Shown: piece after piece, positions 32,316 through 42,585 of the stretch
Layout of the letters: each line of letters opens with the position of its first letter
Position numbering within the stretch: the first letter of the stretch is position 1
Assembly (NCBI GenBank): GCA_023392615.1
Contig: JAEVYT010000022.1
Span: forward strand, 1 to 51,544
Direction: 5' to 3'
DNA: 51,544 nt
Source: Bacillota bacterium
GTDB lineage: Bacteria; Bacillota; Clostridia; Lachnospirales; Lachnospiraceae
The notes under the pieces: generated by a model
What the model was told of the DNA's origin: nothing
The model's input: only the letters and a program-made list of their open reading frames with translations
Database searches by the model: none
Program-made: the position numbers and the translations under genes

Positions 32316-35300
32316 CTACAGATCATCACTGTAATCATCTTCGGAGATACCCTTTAAATTGAACTCTACTTCTGTCCAATCTCCGTCATTATGGCTGTTT
32401 TCACCATATGCGATATGAGCATCATCCATACCAGGGATAGCATCTTCTCTTTGAATACGATCTGCTGAGTTTCTGTACTGATCTTCATCATAAACAACTT
32501 CAGGAATTCCATCTTCGATATCGAAGCTCTCATCACCGAACTCATCTGTCATGAATTCATCCTCAGAATACTCAAAATCACCGTATTCCATAAACTTGCC
32601 ATCACCTTCAAGATCTTCAGAAATCATATACTCTTCCTGAGTATCTGTGTCAAGCTTAACTGAACGATATCTCTTCATACCAGTACCAGCAGGAATTAGC
32701 TTACCAATGATAACATTTTCCTTAAGACCGATTAACGGGTCAACCTTACCTTTAATTGCTGCTTCGGTAAGAACCTTTGTCGTCTCCTGGAAGGATGCCG
32801 CTGATAAGAAGGAGTTTGTAGCAAGGGATGCCTTAGTGATACCAAGCATTACCTGCTTACCATCCGCTGGCTCTAAGCCCTGAGCAACTAATTTCTCATT
32901 CTCATCCTCGTATTCTAAGATATCAATCAATGTACCAGGTAAGAATGCAGTATCACCATTTGTCTCGATACGGATCTTCTTCAGCATCTGACGAACAATT
33001 ACTTCGATATGCTTATCGTTGATCTCAACACCTTGTAAACGGTAAACTCTTTGTACTTCCTGAATCATATAATCCTGTACTGCACGAATACCTTTAATCT
33101 TTAAGATATCGTGAGGGTTAACGCTACCTTCTGTCAACTCATCGCCGGCTTGAAGGATATCGCCATCCATAACTTTAATTCTTGAACCATAAGGAATTAA
33201 GTATGCCTTAGATTCCATGGTTTCATTATTCGTGATGATAACTTCACGTTTCTTCTTTGTATCCTTAATGGTAACTACGCCACCGAACTCTGCAATGATT
33301 GCAAGACCCTTAGGCTTTCTTGCTTCAAAAAGTTCTTCGACACGAGGAAGACCCTGTGTGATATCGTCTCCCGCAACACCACCGGTATGGAAAGTACGCA
33401 TTGTAAGCTGTGTACCAGGCTCACCGATTGACTGAGCTGCGATAATACCAACTGCTTCACCCACCTGAACTGCTTCGCCGGTAGCCATGTTAGCACCATA
33501 ACATTTCGCACAAACACCGATGTGTGATTTACAGGATAATACGGTACGAATTTTAACCTTTGCTTTATCTCCTGCATCTACAATTGTCTTTGTACCCACA
33601 ATTCTAGCTGCACGTTTTGGTGTAATCATATGATTTGCTTTCACAATCATCTCACCATTGTCATCATAGATTGACTCGCAGGAATATCTTCCTGTGATAC
33701 GCTCTTGAAGTGATTCAATTACTTCCTTGCCATCTACGAATGCAGATATCCACATACCAGGGCTCTCATGGCCTTCACAACAATCCACTTCACGGATAAT
33801 TAAATCCTGGGATACGTCAACAAGACGACGAGTTAGGTAACCTGAATCGGCTGTACGAAGCGCTGTATCGGACAGACCTTTACGAGCACCATGCGCAGAG
33901 ATGAAGTACTCCAATACGTCAAGACCTTCACGAAGGTTAGACTTAATCGGTAACTCGATGGTTCTACCTGAGGTATCTGCCATCAAACCACGCATACCGG
34001 CAAGCTGTTTGATCTGCTTATCGGAACCACGGGCACCGGAGTCGGACATCATCTTAATGTTATTGAATTTATCAAGACCATTTAACAGTGTTTCAGTCAA
34101 TATCTTATCTGCTTCTTTCCAGGTCTCAATAACTGTACTATATCTCTCATCCTCAGTCATTCTACCACGACGATATTCTTTCGCGATATTCTCGATGGTA
34201 GCTTCTGCATTTGCGATAATTGTTTTCTTCTCTTCCGGTACTTTCATATCGGAGATCGATACAGTCATCGCCGCACGGGTGGAGTATTTATAACCAAGTG
34301 ACTTAACAGCATCAAGGATTTCAGCTGTCTTAGTAGCACCATGGATGTTGATTACTTTTTCAAGGATTGGTTTCAGCTGTTTCTTACCAACAAGGAAGTT
34401 GATTTCAAGCTCTAAGAAATTCTCATCCTTAGAACGGTCTACGAAACCTAAATCCTGAGGGATAATCTCATTGAAAATGAAACGTCCCAAAGTAGATTTA
34501 ACAGTTTTAATCTCTTCTACGCCTTGATTATTGATACCAAATCTTCTTACACCAATCATCTCATGTAAGGAGATTGCACCATTCTCATAAGCAAGAATCG
34601 CTTCATTCAAGCTCTTGTAATAATGACGAAGTCCGCCTTCCATCTCTCTTTCAATTGTCAGATAGTAGATACCAAGTACCATATCCTGTGAAGGAACAGC
34701 AACCGGAGCACCATCAGATGGCTTTAACAAGTTGTTAGGAGAAAGAAGTAAGAAACGACACTCAGCCTGTGCTTCTACAGATAGAGGCAAATGCACCGCC
34801 ATCTGGTCACCGTCGAAGTCCGCATTATAAGCGGTACATACGAGTGGATGAAGTTTAATTGCCTTACCTTCTACAAGTACCGGCTCAAACGCCTGGATAC
34901 CAAGTCTATGAAGGGTAGGTGCTCTATTAAGCATAACCGGATGTTCTTTGATAACCTCCTCAAGGACATCCCAAACTTCTGTCTGAAGTCTTTCCACCAT
35001 CTTCTTAGCGGATTTGATGTTGTGAGCAGTTCCTTTTGCAACGAGCTCCTTCATAACGAAAGGTTTAAATAACTCGATTGCCATCTCCTTTGGAAGACCA
35101 CACTGGTAAATCTTAAGTTCAGGACCAACTACGATAACGGAACGTCCGGAGTAGTCAACACGTTTACCAAGTAAGTTCTGACGGAAACGTCCCTGCTTAC
35201 CTTTTAACATATCGGAGAGAGATTTCAGTGCACGGTTACCAGGTCCGGTTACTGGTCTGCCTCTTCTACCATTATCAATCAAAGCGTCAACTGCTTCCTG

Positions 35301-36185
35301 AAGCATTCTTTTTTCATTACGAACGATAATATCAGGAGCACCAAGCTCTAATAATCTCTTTAAACGGTTATTACGATTGATGATACGACGATATAAATCA
35401 TTCATATCAGAGGTAGCGAAACGTCCACCATCTAACTGAACCATCGGTCGAAGATCCGGAGGAATAACTGGGATTACAGAGAGAATCATCCATTCCGGTT
35501 TATTACCGGATTCTCTAAATGCTTCAACCACTTCAAGACGTTTTATAATTCTTGCACGTTTCTGACCGGTTGAATCCTTAAGTCCTCTCTTTAATTCCTT
35601 GGACTCCTTCTCAAGATCAATCGCTTGTAATAATTCCATGATAGCTTCCGCACCCATACCAAGGCGGAAAGCGCTATATCCATATTTTTCAATTGCTTCT
35701 TGTCTTTCTTTCTCGTTAAGAACCTGCTTATACTGTAAATCAGTGGTTCCCTTATCAAGTACGATATAAGAAGCAAAATATAATACTTTTTCTAATGTTC
35801 TTGGTGAAAGATCAAGTACAAGTCCCATACGGCTAGGTATTCCTTTGAAATACCAGATGTGGGATACGGGAGCTGCAAGCTCAATATGACCCATTCTTTC
35901 ACGGCGAACGCTCGCCTTTGTTACTTCAACGCCGCATCGATCACAAACAACGCCCTTATAACGAATCTTCTTGTATTTACCGCAGTGACACTCCCAGTCC
36001 TTGCTAGGTCCGAAGATTCTCTCACAGAATAAACCGTCTTTTTCCGGCTTTAATGTTCTGTAGTTAATCGTCTCCGGTTTTCTAACCTCGCCCTTAGACC
36101 ATTCTCTGATTTTTTCAGGTGAAGCTAAACCAATTTTTATCGCATCATAGGTTATCTCTTGAATGCTATTTGCTAATTCAGACAT
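32316..36185 (-). CDS. rpoC: DNA-directed RNA polymerase beta-prime subunit
   Basis: 1289 residues, holding the catalytic magnesium triad NADFDGDQ near residue 455. The N-terminal zinc ribbon uses Cys66, Cys68, Cys81 and Cys84; the second zinc site includes the CKSHIGVCAKCYG segment. The trigger-loop region (AAQSIGEPGTQLTMRTFHTGG) is intact. The last ~110 residues (after KRYRSVKLDT) form a strongly acidic, low-complexity tail rich in Asp and Glu, beyond the usual end. ATG follows AAGGGAGAGCCAAGGA. It is 190 nt after rpoB, with a hairpin at about 36209-36240 in the gap. Confidence 0.98.
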   Translation of the reverse strand: MSELANSIQEITYDAIKIGLASPEKIREWSKGEVRKPETINYRTLKPEKDGLFCERIFGPSKDWECHCGKYKKIRYKGVVCDRCGVEVTKASVRRERMGHIELAAPVSHIWYFKGIPSRMGLVLDLSPRTLEKVLYFASYIVLDKGTTDLQYKQVLNEKERQEAIEKYGYSAFRLGMGAEAIMELLQAIDLEKESKELKRGLKDSTGQKRARIIKRLEVVEAFRESGNKPEWMILSVIPVIPPDLRPMVQLDGGRFATSDMNDLYRRIINRNNRLKRLLELGAPDIIVRNEKRMLQEAVDALIDNGRRGRPVTGPGNRALKSLSDMLKGKQGRFRQNLLGKRVDYSGRSVIVVGPELKIYQCGLPKEMAIELFKPFVMKELVAKGTAHNIKSAKKMVERLQTEVWDVLEEVIKEHPVMLNRAPTLHRLGIQAFEPVLVEGKAIKLHPLVCTAYNADFDGDQMAVHLPLSVEAQAECRFLLLSPNNLLKPSDGAPVAVPSQDMVLGIYYLTIEREMEGGLRHYYKSLNEAILAYENGAISLHEMIGVRRFGINNQGVEEIKTVKSTLGRFIFNEIIPQDLGFVDRSKDENFLELEINFLVGKKQLKPILEKVINIHGATKTAEILDAVKSLGYKYSTRAAMTVSISDMKVPEEKKTIIANAEATIENIAKEYRRGRMTEDERYSTVIETWKEADKILTETLLNGLDKFNNIKMMSDSGARGSDKQIKQLAGMRGLMADTSGRTIELPIKSNLREGLDVLEYFISAHGARKGLSDTALRTADSGYLTRRLVDVSQDLIIREVDCCEGHESPGMWISAFVDGKEVIESLQERITGRYSCESIYDDNGEMIVKANHMITPKRAARIVGTKTIVDAGDKAKVKIRTVLSCKSHIGVCAKCYGANMATGEAVQVGEAVGIIAAQSIGEPGTQLTMRTFHTGGVAGDDITQGLPRVEELFEARKPKGLAIIAEFGGVVTIKDTKKKREVIITNNETMESKAYLIPYGSRIKVMDGDILQAGDELTEGSVNPHDILKIKGIRAVQDYMIQEVQRVYRLQGVEINDKHIEVIVRQMLKKIRIETNGDTAFLPGTLIDILEYEDENEKLVAQGLEPADGKQVMLGITKASLATNSFLSAASFQETTKVLTEAAIKGKVDPLIGLKENVIIGKLIPAGTGMKRYRSVKLDTDTQEEYMISEDLEGDGKFMEYGDFEYSEDEFMTDEFGDESFDIEDGIPEVVYDEDQYRNSADRIQREDAIPGMDDAHIAYGENSHNDGDWTEVEFNLKGISEDDYSDDL

Positions 36186-36375
36186 TCCTTGGCTCTCCCT
36201 TCGTTATACCGAGGCAGAAACACCCAGGGTATTTCTGCTTATCGGCTTTATGACCAACTAAATATCATGCTCATTTATAATAATTATCAAGTAAATGTGA
36301 AGAATGTGACCGGTCTACCCAGCCAATACTGATTACAGAGTCAATCCATAGGATTTCCAATGTTAGTTATCAGAT

Positions 36376-39300
36376 CTAAAATTCAAGATCGTCGCCAGCA
36401 TCTTCCTCTACTTCATATACTCCATCTTCCATTATATCCTCTGACTCATCTTCATAGATGTCAAAAATCTCAGATTCGATATCTTCAACTGTTCCCTGTG
36501 TAAAGCCAGCCTCTTCATATCCTTCATCATATCTGAAATTACTATTTTCTCCTTCAATTAATGGAGTTAAATCAGCGTCATTCATGTCGATGCTTTCATT
36601 CATCCTAATCTCATCACCGTTCTCATCAAGAACTGTTACATCAAGAGCCAAGGATTGAAGTTCTTTTAAGAGAACCTTGAAGGACTCAGGTATACCAGGT
36701 TCAGAGATATTCTCACCTTTAATGATTGCCTCATAAGTTTTAACACGACCGGTAACATCATCGGATTTAACTGTTAAGATTTCCTGAAGGATATATGCAG
36801 CACCGTAAGCCTCAAGTGCCCAAACCTCCATCTCACCGAATCTCTGTCCACCAAATTGTGCTTTACCACCTAATGGCTGTTGAGTTACTAATGAGTAAGG
36901 TCCAGTAGAACGTGCATGGATCTTATCATCAACCAAATGGTGAAGCTTCAGGTAGTGCATGAAACCAACTGTTACGGAACCATCGAAAAACTCACCGGTT
37001 CTACCGTCACGAAGTCTTACCTTACCATCACGGTTAATCGGTACGCCCTTCCAGTCTTCTCTATTCTCAGGATGCTTCTCTAAATAATCCATTAACTCAG
37101 GATCCAAGGAATCCTTATATTTTGCTTCGAATTCTTCCCAGGTTGTATTTGCATAATCATTAGCAATCTCAAGGGTATCCATAATATCAAACTCATCTGC
37201 ACCATCGAATACCGGTGTTGAGATATCAACACCAAGTACCTTAGCTGCTAAGGACAAGTGGATTTCAAGTACCTGTCCGATGTTCATACGGGAAGGTACA
37301 CCCAGAGGGTTAAGAACGATATCAAGCGGTCTACCATTTGGTAAGAAAGGCATATCCTCTGCAGGTAATACACGGGAAACAACACCCTTGTTACCATGAC
37401 GACCAGCCATCTTATCGCCGACCTGTATCTTTCTCTTCTGTGCAATATATACACGTACTGTCTGGTTAACGCCCGGTGATAATTCATCACCGTTCTCTCT
37501 TGTAAATACTTTTGCATCTACAATGATACCATACTCGCCATGAGGTACACGAAGGGAGGTATCTCTAACTTCTCTTGCTTTCTCACCAAAGATTGCTCTA
37601 AGAAGTCTTTCTTCTGCAGTCAGTTCTGTTTCACCCTTAGGTGTAACTTTACCAACCAAGATATCTCCGGCACGAACTTCAGCACCGATACGGATAATAC
37701 CTCTTTCATCAAGATCTTTCAGTGCATCGTCACCGACACCAGGAACATCTCGTGTGATTTCTTCCGGTCCAAGCTTAGTATCTCTGGACTCTGCTTCATA
37801 TTCTTCAATATGCACGGAGGTATAAACATCCTCCTGCACCAAACGTTCGCTTAATAATACAGCATCTTCGTAGTTGTAACCTTCCCAAGTCATGAAACCG
37901 ATTAACGGGTTCTTACCAAGAGCCAACTCACCCTTATTTGTGGAAGGACCATCTGCGATAACCTGGCCTTCTGTCACTCTCTGACCTCTAGATACAACTG
38001 GTCTTTGATTGATACAGGTTCCCTGGTTACTTCTTGCAAACTTAACAAGTCTGTAAGCAGATTTCGTATTGTCATCATTCTTTATAACGATTTCTTTTGC
38101 TGATACTCGATCAACAACACCGTCTTTTTTGGATAATACACAAACACCTGAGTCAATCGCAGCCTTCGCTTCACAACCGGTACCTACTACAGGAGCTTCT
38201 GTCTTTAATAACGGAACTGCCTGACGCTGCATGTTCGCACCCATCAGAGCACGGTTCGCATCATCATTCTCAAGGAAAGGAATCAACGCTGTTGCTACGG
38301 AGAATACCATCTTAGGAGAAACGTCCATCAAGTCAATCATATGCTTCTCATACTCGGAGGTCTCTTCCTTATGACGACCGGAGATACTGTTTCCAACAAA
38401 GAAGCCGTCTGCATTTAGCTCTTCATTCGCCTGAGCAACGATGTATTTATCCTCTTCATCTGCTGTGAGATAAACAACATCATCAGTTACTCTTGGATTC
38501 ATCGGATCTGCTTTATCCACCTTACGATAAGGTGCTTCAATGAAACCATATTCATTGATTCTTGCATAGGTTGCAAGAGCATTGATCAACCCGATGTTAG
38601 GACCTTCAGGAGTCTCAATCGGACACATTCTTCCGTAATGGGAGTAGTGAACATCTCGAACCTCGAATCCGGCTCTATCACGGGAAAGACCGCCAGGACC
38701 AAGTGCAGAAAGACGTCTCTTATGAGTTAACTCACCAAGAGGGTTATGCTGATCCATGAACTGTGACAACTGAGAGCTTCCGAAGAACTCTTTCACAGCT
38801 GCGGTAACCGGCTTGATATTGATTAAGGACTGAGGACTAATGCCTTCAAGATCCTGTGTTGTCATTCTTTCTCTTACAACACGTTCCATTCTGGAAAGAC
38901 CAATACGGTACTGGTTCTGTAACAACTCACCAACCGCTCTAATTCTTCTGTTACCCAAATGGTCAATATCATCGGAGTTACCGATGCCATATTCAAGATG
39001 AATATTATAGTTAATGGAAGCAATGATATCTTCCTTTGTTATATGCTTTGGAATCAATTCGTTGATATTTTTCTTGATTGCTTCCTTAATATCCTCATCT
39101 GTAGTGTTTTCAGCAAGAATATTCTTTAATACCGGATAGTAAACCGCTTCCGTAATGCCGATTTCTCTCTTATCAAAACCAACATAGTAATTTAAGTCAA
39201 CCATCAAGTTTGAGAGAACTTTTACATTTCTCTCTTCCGCTTGTACCATAACGAAAGGCACTGCGCTGTTTTGGATCTGTCTAGCGATCGCATCATCAAC

Positions 39301-40257
39301 CTGTGTTCCTGCACTTGCAATAATCTCACCGGTGGACTGATCTACTACATCCTCAGTTAATACAAAACCTACGATACGGTTACGCATAGCAAGCTTTTTA
39401 TTGAATTTGTAACGGCCAACCTTAGCGAGGTCATATCTTCTTGCATCGAAGAACATACTATTTAATAAAGACTCCGCGTTCTCTACCGCTAAAGGCTCGC
39501 CCGGACGAAGCTTCTTGTAAAGCTCTAACAAACCGTCCTGATAGCTTCCTGTAGGATCCTTAGAAGTACTTGGATCTCTTGAAAGTGAAGCTAAGATTTT
39601 CGGCTCTTCACCAAACAACTGCTTAATCTCTTCGTTTGTTCCATAACCAAGTGCTCTTACAAATGTAGTGATCGGAACCTTACGGTTACGGTCTACACGT
39701 ACATAAAAAACATCGTTAGAATCTGTTTCATACTCTAACCACGCACCTCTGTTAGGAATAACAGTGGAAGAGAATAATCTCTTACCGATTTTATCATGAT
39801 CTATTGAATAATAAATACCGGGGGAGCGTACCAACTGGCTTACAATTGCTCTTTCGGCACCATTGATAACAAAGGTACCTGTTTCGGTCATTAACGGTAA
39901 ATCACCCATGAATATCTCATGCTCGTTGATTTCGTTATTCTCTTTATTATGAAGTCTGACCTTGACTTTAAGTGGAGCTGCATAAGTAGCATCTCTTTCT
40001 TTACACTCTTCAATCGTATATTTGATGTCATCCTCACATAACGTAAAATCCACGAATTCCAAGCTCAAATGTCCGCTATAATCTGCAATTGGAGAAATAT
40101 CATCAAATACTTCTTTGAGTCCTTCATCTAAGAACCACTGATAGGAATCCTTCTGTACTTCAATGAGATTGGGCATCTCCAGGACTTCCTTTTGTTTGGA
40201 GTAACTCATTCTAACGTTATTACCAACCTTAATTGGATGCATTCTGTTCTTGTCCAT
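36376..40257 (-). CDS. rpoB: DNA-directed RNA polymerase beta subunit
   Basis: 1293 residues from ATG 40255-40257, which follows AAGGGGTGA; an in-frame GTG four codons earlier overlaps that site. The rifampicin pocket GSSQLSQFMDQHNPLGELTH and RRLSALGPGG is of the sensitive type (the Asp, His and Ser positions are kept). The GDKMAGRHGNKGVVS and catalytic-core segments are normal. The last ~75 residues (from about 1219) are an acidic tail ending EEDAGDDLEF, a Lachnospiraceae-like extension. It has its own promoter, unlike the common rplJL-rpoBC transcript. Confidence 0.98.
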   Translation of the reverse strand: MDKNRMHPIKVGNNVRMSYSKQKEVLEMPNLIEVQKDSYQWFLDEGLKEVFDDISPIADYSGHLSLEFVDFTLCEDDIKYTIEECKERDATYAAPLKVKVRLHNKENNEINEHEIFMGDLPLMTETGTFVINGAERAIVSQLVRSPGIYYSIDHDKIGKRLFSSTVIPNRGAWLEYETDSNDVFYVRVDRNRKVPITTFVRALGYGTNEEIKQLFGEEPKILASLSRDPSTSKDPTGSYQDGLLELYKKLRPGEPLAVENAESLLNSMFFDARRYDLAKVGRYKFNKKLAMRNRIVGFVLTEDVVDQSTGEIIASAGTQVDDAIARQIQNSAVPFVMVQAEERNVKVLSNLMVDLNYYVGFDKREIGITEAVYYPVLKNILAENTTDEDIKEAIKKNINELIPKHITKEDIIASINYNIHLEYGIGNSDDIDHLGNRRIRAVGELLQNQYRIGLSRMERVVRERMTTQDLEGISPQSLINIKPVTAAVKEFFGSSQLSQFMDQHNPLGELTHKRRLSALGPGGLSRDRAGFEVRDVHYSHYGRMCPIETPEGPNIGLINALATYARINEYGFIEAPYRKVDKADPMNPRVTDDVVYLTADEEDKYIVAQANEELNADGFFVGNSISGRHKEETSEYEKHMIDLMDVSPKMVFSVATALIPFLENDDANRALMGANMQRQAVPLLKTEAPVVGTGCEAKAAIDSGVCVLSKKDGVVDRVSAKEIVIKNDDNTKSAYRLVKFARSNQGTCINQRPVVSRGQRVTEGQVIADGPSTNKGELALGKNPLIGFMTWEGYNYEDAVLLSERLVQEDVYTSVHIEEYEAESRDTKLGPEEITRDVPGVGDDALKDLDERGIIRIGAEVRAGDILVGKVTPKGETELTAEERLLRAIFGEKAREVRDTSLRVPHGEYGIIVDAKVFTRENGDELSPGVNQTVRVYIAQKRKIQVGDKMAGRHGNKGVVSRVLPAEDMPFLPNGRPLDIVLNPLGVPSRMNIGQVLEIHLSLAAKVLGVDISTPVFDGADEFDIMDTLEIANDYANTTWEEFEAKYKDSLDPELMDYLEKHPENREDWKGVPINRDGKVRLRDGRTGEFFDGSVTVGFMHYLKLHHLVDDKIHARSTGPYSLVTQQPLGGKAQFGGQRFGEMEVWALEAYGAAYILQEILTVKSDDVTGRVKTYEAIIKGENISEPGIPESFKVLLKELQSLALDVTVLDENGDEIRMNESIDMNDADLTPLIEGENSNFRYDEGYEEAGFTQGTVEDIESEIFDIYEDESEDIMEDGVYEVEEDAGDDLEF

Positions 40258-40441
40258 TGACGTTTTCACCCCTTGAATTTAATTGTGTTGCTGATTGTTA
40301 AAAAACTTCTTTTCAATTTGTGACAGATATGTTATAATTATATTAAATAGGCATATCTCACCACAATAGTGCACCCTTTATACTATCACACTTATTTGCA
40401 ACTGTCAACGTAAAATGTTGATTTTTTTTATTTTATACAAA
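40258..40441 (-). other. rpoB leader and promoter region
   Basis: About 115 nt of leader precede rpoB. It is AT-rich without a recognised regulatory RNA and holds the promoter at 40380-40408. It is separated from the next operon by a strong terminator. Confidence 0.6.
40380..40408 (-). promoter_or_regulatory. Sigma-A promoter of rpoBC
   Basis: Perfect TTGACA (40403-40408), 17 nt, TAGTAT (40380-40385) on the minus strand. Confidence 0.85.
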
Positions 40442-40505
40442 CAAATTAATACAATTTGAAAAAGCCCGTGCGAATCGCACGGGCTTTTTAGATTGTATTA
40501 ATTTG
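40442..40505 (-). terminator. Very long hairpin terminator of the zinc-ribbon operon
   Basis: The inner 15-bp GC-rich stem (40459-40473/40475-40489, AAAAAGCCCGTGCGA) has a T run on either strand. It is extended by an outer perfect 14-bp stem (40442-40455/40492-40505, CAAATTAATACAAT). About 29 pairs in total, so it is an unusually long terminator or a palindromic insertion. It insulates rpoB from the upstream operon. Confidence 0.9.
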
Positions 40506-40677
40506 CATGAACAGGGTAAAACCCTGTTCATGACCTGCTGAAGGCTAAAGTTTGTATCAGAGATTATGAGCTGTTTTTGTGAATAATCTCTTAATACAAA
40601 CTGCCGAGGCAGGATTTGTATAACGAACGAATTGTGTTCTTTCAATTCGTGAGTCTACTGTTTACCCTGTTCATGAC
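40506..40677 (-). repeat. Array of hairpins in the 3' tail of the zinc-ribbon operon
   Basis: Three hairpins precede the terminator: 40506-40532 (12-bp perfect stem, ACAGGGT), 40550-40601 (8+8 bp, GTTTGTAT and GAGATTAT), and 40627-40650 (8 bp, ACGAATTG). The 16-nt ACCCTGTTCATGACCT occurs twice, at 40521-40536 and 40664-40679. The element next to it can pair with either copy, allowing alternative folds. No gene is seen here. Confidence 0.75.
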
Positions 40678-42507
40678 CTATTCCATATAACCTGTATATC
40701 CATAACCTCCATGATTTGCATCAATAACCTCAGTAACTCCATCATCAATCAGTTTATCTTCTCCACTTCCATCATAAAGATAAAGCTTACCGACATTATC
40801 AACATTCATTTTGATATAAACTATTTTATTCCCATCAAACTGTTTACATACAGATATGCCATCTCCCAATTTCTTAACCTTAACACCATCGTATATCATA
40901 GTAGATTCATTGTAATTTTTATCATATGTATAAAGTTTCGAATTCTCATCTCTTTCTGCCGAATAAAGATCAACATTATGATCGATCAATTTGTTGTTTA
41001 TATATAAATCCCCTATGTCCCCTTGATCATTCGACTTTACATTTTTATAAACTACAACATCATCTCCATATAATTCATATTTATATACATTATCCATATA
41101 CTGAACTGGTTCTGATACCCCGTCACCCGTTATTGTAATGTAATACAAAATATTTGTTTTAGAGGATTGATAATATAGTTTATCCTTCACAACATCCTGG
41201 TTGAATATATCTTCCCCCTCCTGCTTAAATTCTCCGATAACCGTATCTCCCTTGCAAATATAGGTTGTATATTTATTCTTCGACTCTTTATCCTTACCCT
41301 TTTTAGTAACTTGCTTTGCCAAAAACACTATGATAGGTTTATTGTCTGGTGAGTCAAATTTTTCAATCACACTATTCTCTGGCTGACTATAACTATCACT
41401 ATACGCATAATGATACTTCATAACAAGCGTTGAACTACCCTGCTCGTAGTAATACAAAGAATATTCTCCACTTACTTCTGAATCAGAATCATCACTGGGT
41501 TTATCATATTTTACAGTTATATAATAAACTTGCCCTTTCTCATTTATGCTAACAATATAATTTACATTACTTCCAACGACTATGGTCTGTCCATTTTTAA
41601 ATAAACATAGGTTCTGCTCATTAGTATAGTATATTTCTTTTAAATCCTTCGTTGCATATTGAAGACTTGCATCACTCGCTATATATTGCTTCTTCTTCCC
41701 TTCCTTTTTTAGATATAACGAATAAGCATCCTTAGAATATAATACTGTATCTCCGTTCTCACTAATGTAATAATCTACGACAGAATCATCAATATCTTCT
41801 ATTTTATTAAGGTTACTAAAAAAGAGATGTTTGAAATTTGCTAAATAATAAAACTTGTTTGAAGTTTTATTCATAACACAGCTATCAATGTCCTTACCGA
41901 TTTTAAATTTATTAACTTTACCATCCGTCAAATCACAAAATAGTGCCATAGAATTAGTTAAATTATTGGGTTGAAAAACATAAGAATTGCCGACTCCATC
42001 CGTATTGCTGTTGTAAATAACTTTTGTACCATCCTCACTTGAATTTAATGAACTAGAATATCGATCACTTGATGCATCTCCTAATCTCTGAGGTTTTATG
42101 TGATCGAGCATACTAAACATAAGTTCCTTAGAATTCTTGATATAAAACACACTTCCCCATGACTTTCCCTTGATTTCACCTGCATCCAAATTTTTATTAT
42201 CGTCATCTTCGTTCTTGACAGCTTGCTCCTCTACACCACCTACAGAAGTATGCTGATTAACATTCTCTTTCAGAGCATCGGCCGAATTCTTAGCATGTAC
42301 TCCACCATCTTGTAAGAAGATCGATAACACCGCAATCAATACAATGATAACAATTACAACCCCACTACATATTAGTAAAATATATTTTAAAGAGATTTTA
42401 TTGGTTCTTTGTTCTTTAGTTTTCGGATGATATGGCGTTTCCGTTCCGCACCACCGACACACCTTTTCTCCATCCTCTATCTCCGCCTCGCAATTCCTAC
42501 AGATCAT
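40678..42507 (-). CDS. Zinc-ribbon, single-span, beta-repeat protein (paralog 4)
   Basis: 609 residues. The zinc ribbon is Cys3, Cys6, Cys17 and Cys20. One membrane span is at about 42-65 (YILLICSGVVIVIIVLIAVL). A Ser/Asp-rich linker follows, then ~500 extracytoplasmic residues of repeated units with YY or LY and a hydrophobic strand (DYYISENGDTVLYSKDAYSL, KFYYLANFKHLFFSN), ending in GKLYLYDGSGEDKLIDDGV. Probable beta-propeller. No catalytic motif seen. ATG follows GGGGGGATAAGGA. It is fourth of four paralogs, 78 nt after the third. Confidence 0.7.
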   Translation of the reverse strand: MICRNCEAEIEDGEKVCRWCGTETPYHPKTKEQRTNKISLKYILLICSGVVIVIIVLIAVLSIFLQDGGVHAKNSADALKENVNQHTSVGGVEEQAVKNEDDDNKNLDAGEIKGKSWGSVFYIKNSKELMFSMLDHIKPQRLGDASSDRYSSSLNSSEDGTKVIYNSNTDGVGNSYVFQPNNLTNSMALFCDLTDGKVNKFKIGKDIDSCVMNKTSNKFYYLANFKHLFFSNLNKIEDIDDSVVDYYISENGDTVLYSKDAYSLYLKKEGKKKQYIASDASLQYATKDLKEIYYTNEQNLCLFKNGQTIVVGSNVNYIVSINEKGQVYYITVKYDKPSDDSDSEVSGEYSLYYYEQGSSTLVMKYHYAYSDSYSQPENSVIEKFDSPDNKPIIVFLAKQVTKKGKDKESKNKYTTYICKGDTVIGEFKQEGEDIFNQDVVKDKLYYQSSKTNILYYITITGDGVSEPVQYMDNVYKYELYGDDVVVYKNVKSNDQGDIGDLYINNKLIDHNVDLYSAERDENSKLYTYDKNYNESTMIYDGVKVKKLGDGISVCKQFDGNKIVYIKMNVDNVGKLYLYDGSGEDKLIDDGVTEVIDANHGGYGYTGYME

Positions 42508-42585
42508 TCCTTATCCCCCCAATAATTCCTCATTCGCATTACCACAATCATATTAAATTTACTCAACGTAATAATCTCTTTTGTA

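Noticed and set aside
40433..40645. 70-codon minus-strand frame in the structured tail
   Set aside because: Passes through terminator and hairpins; no binding site.
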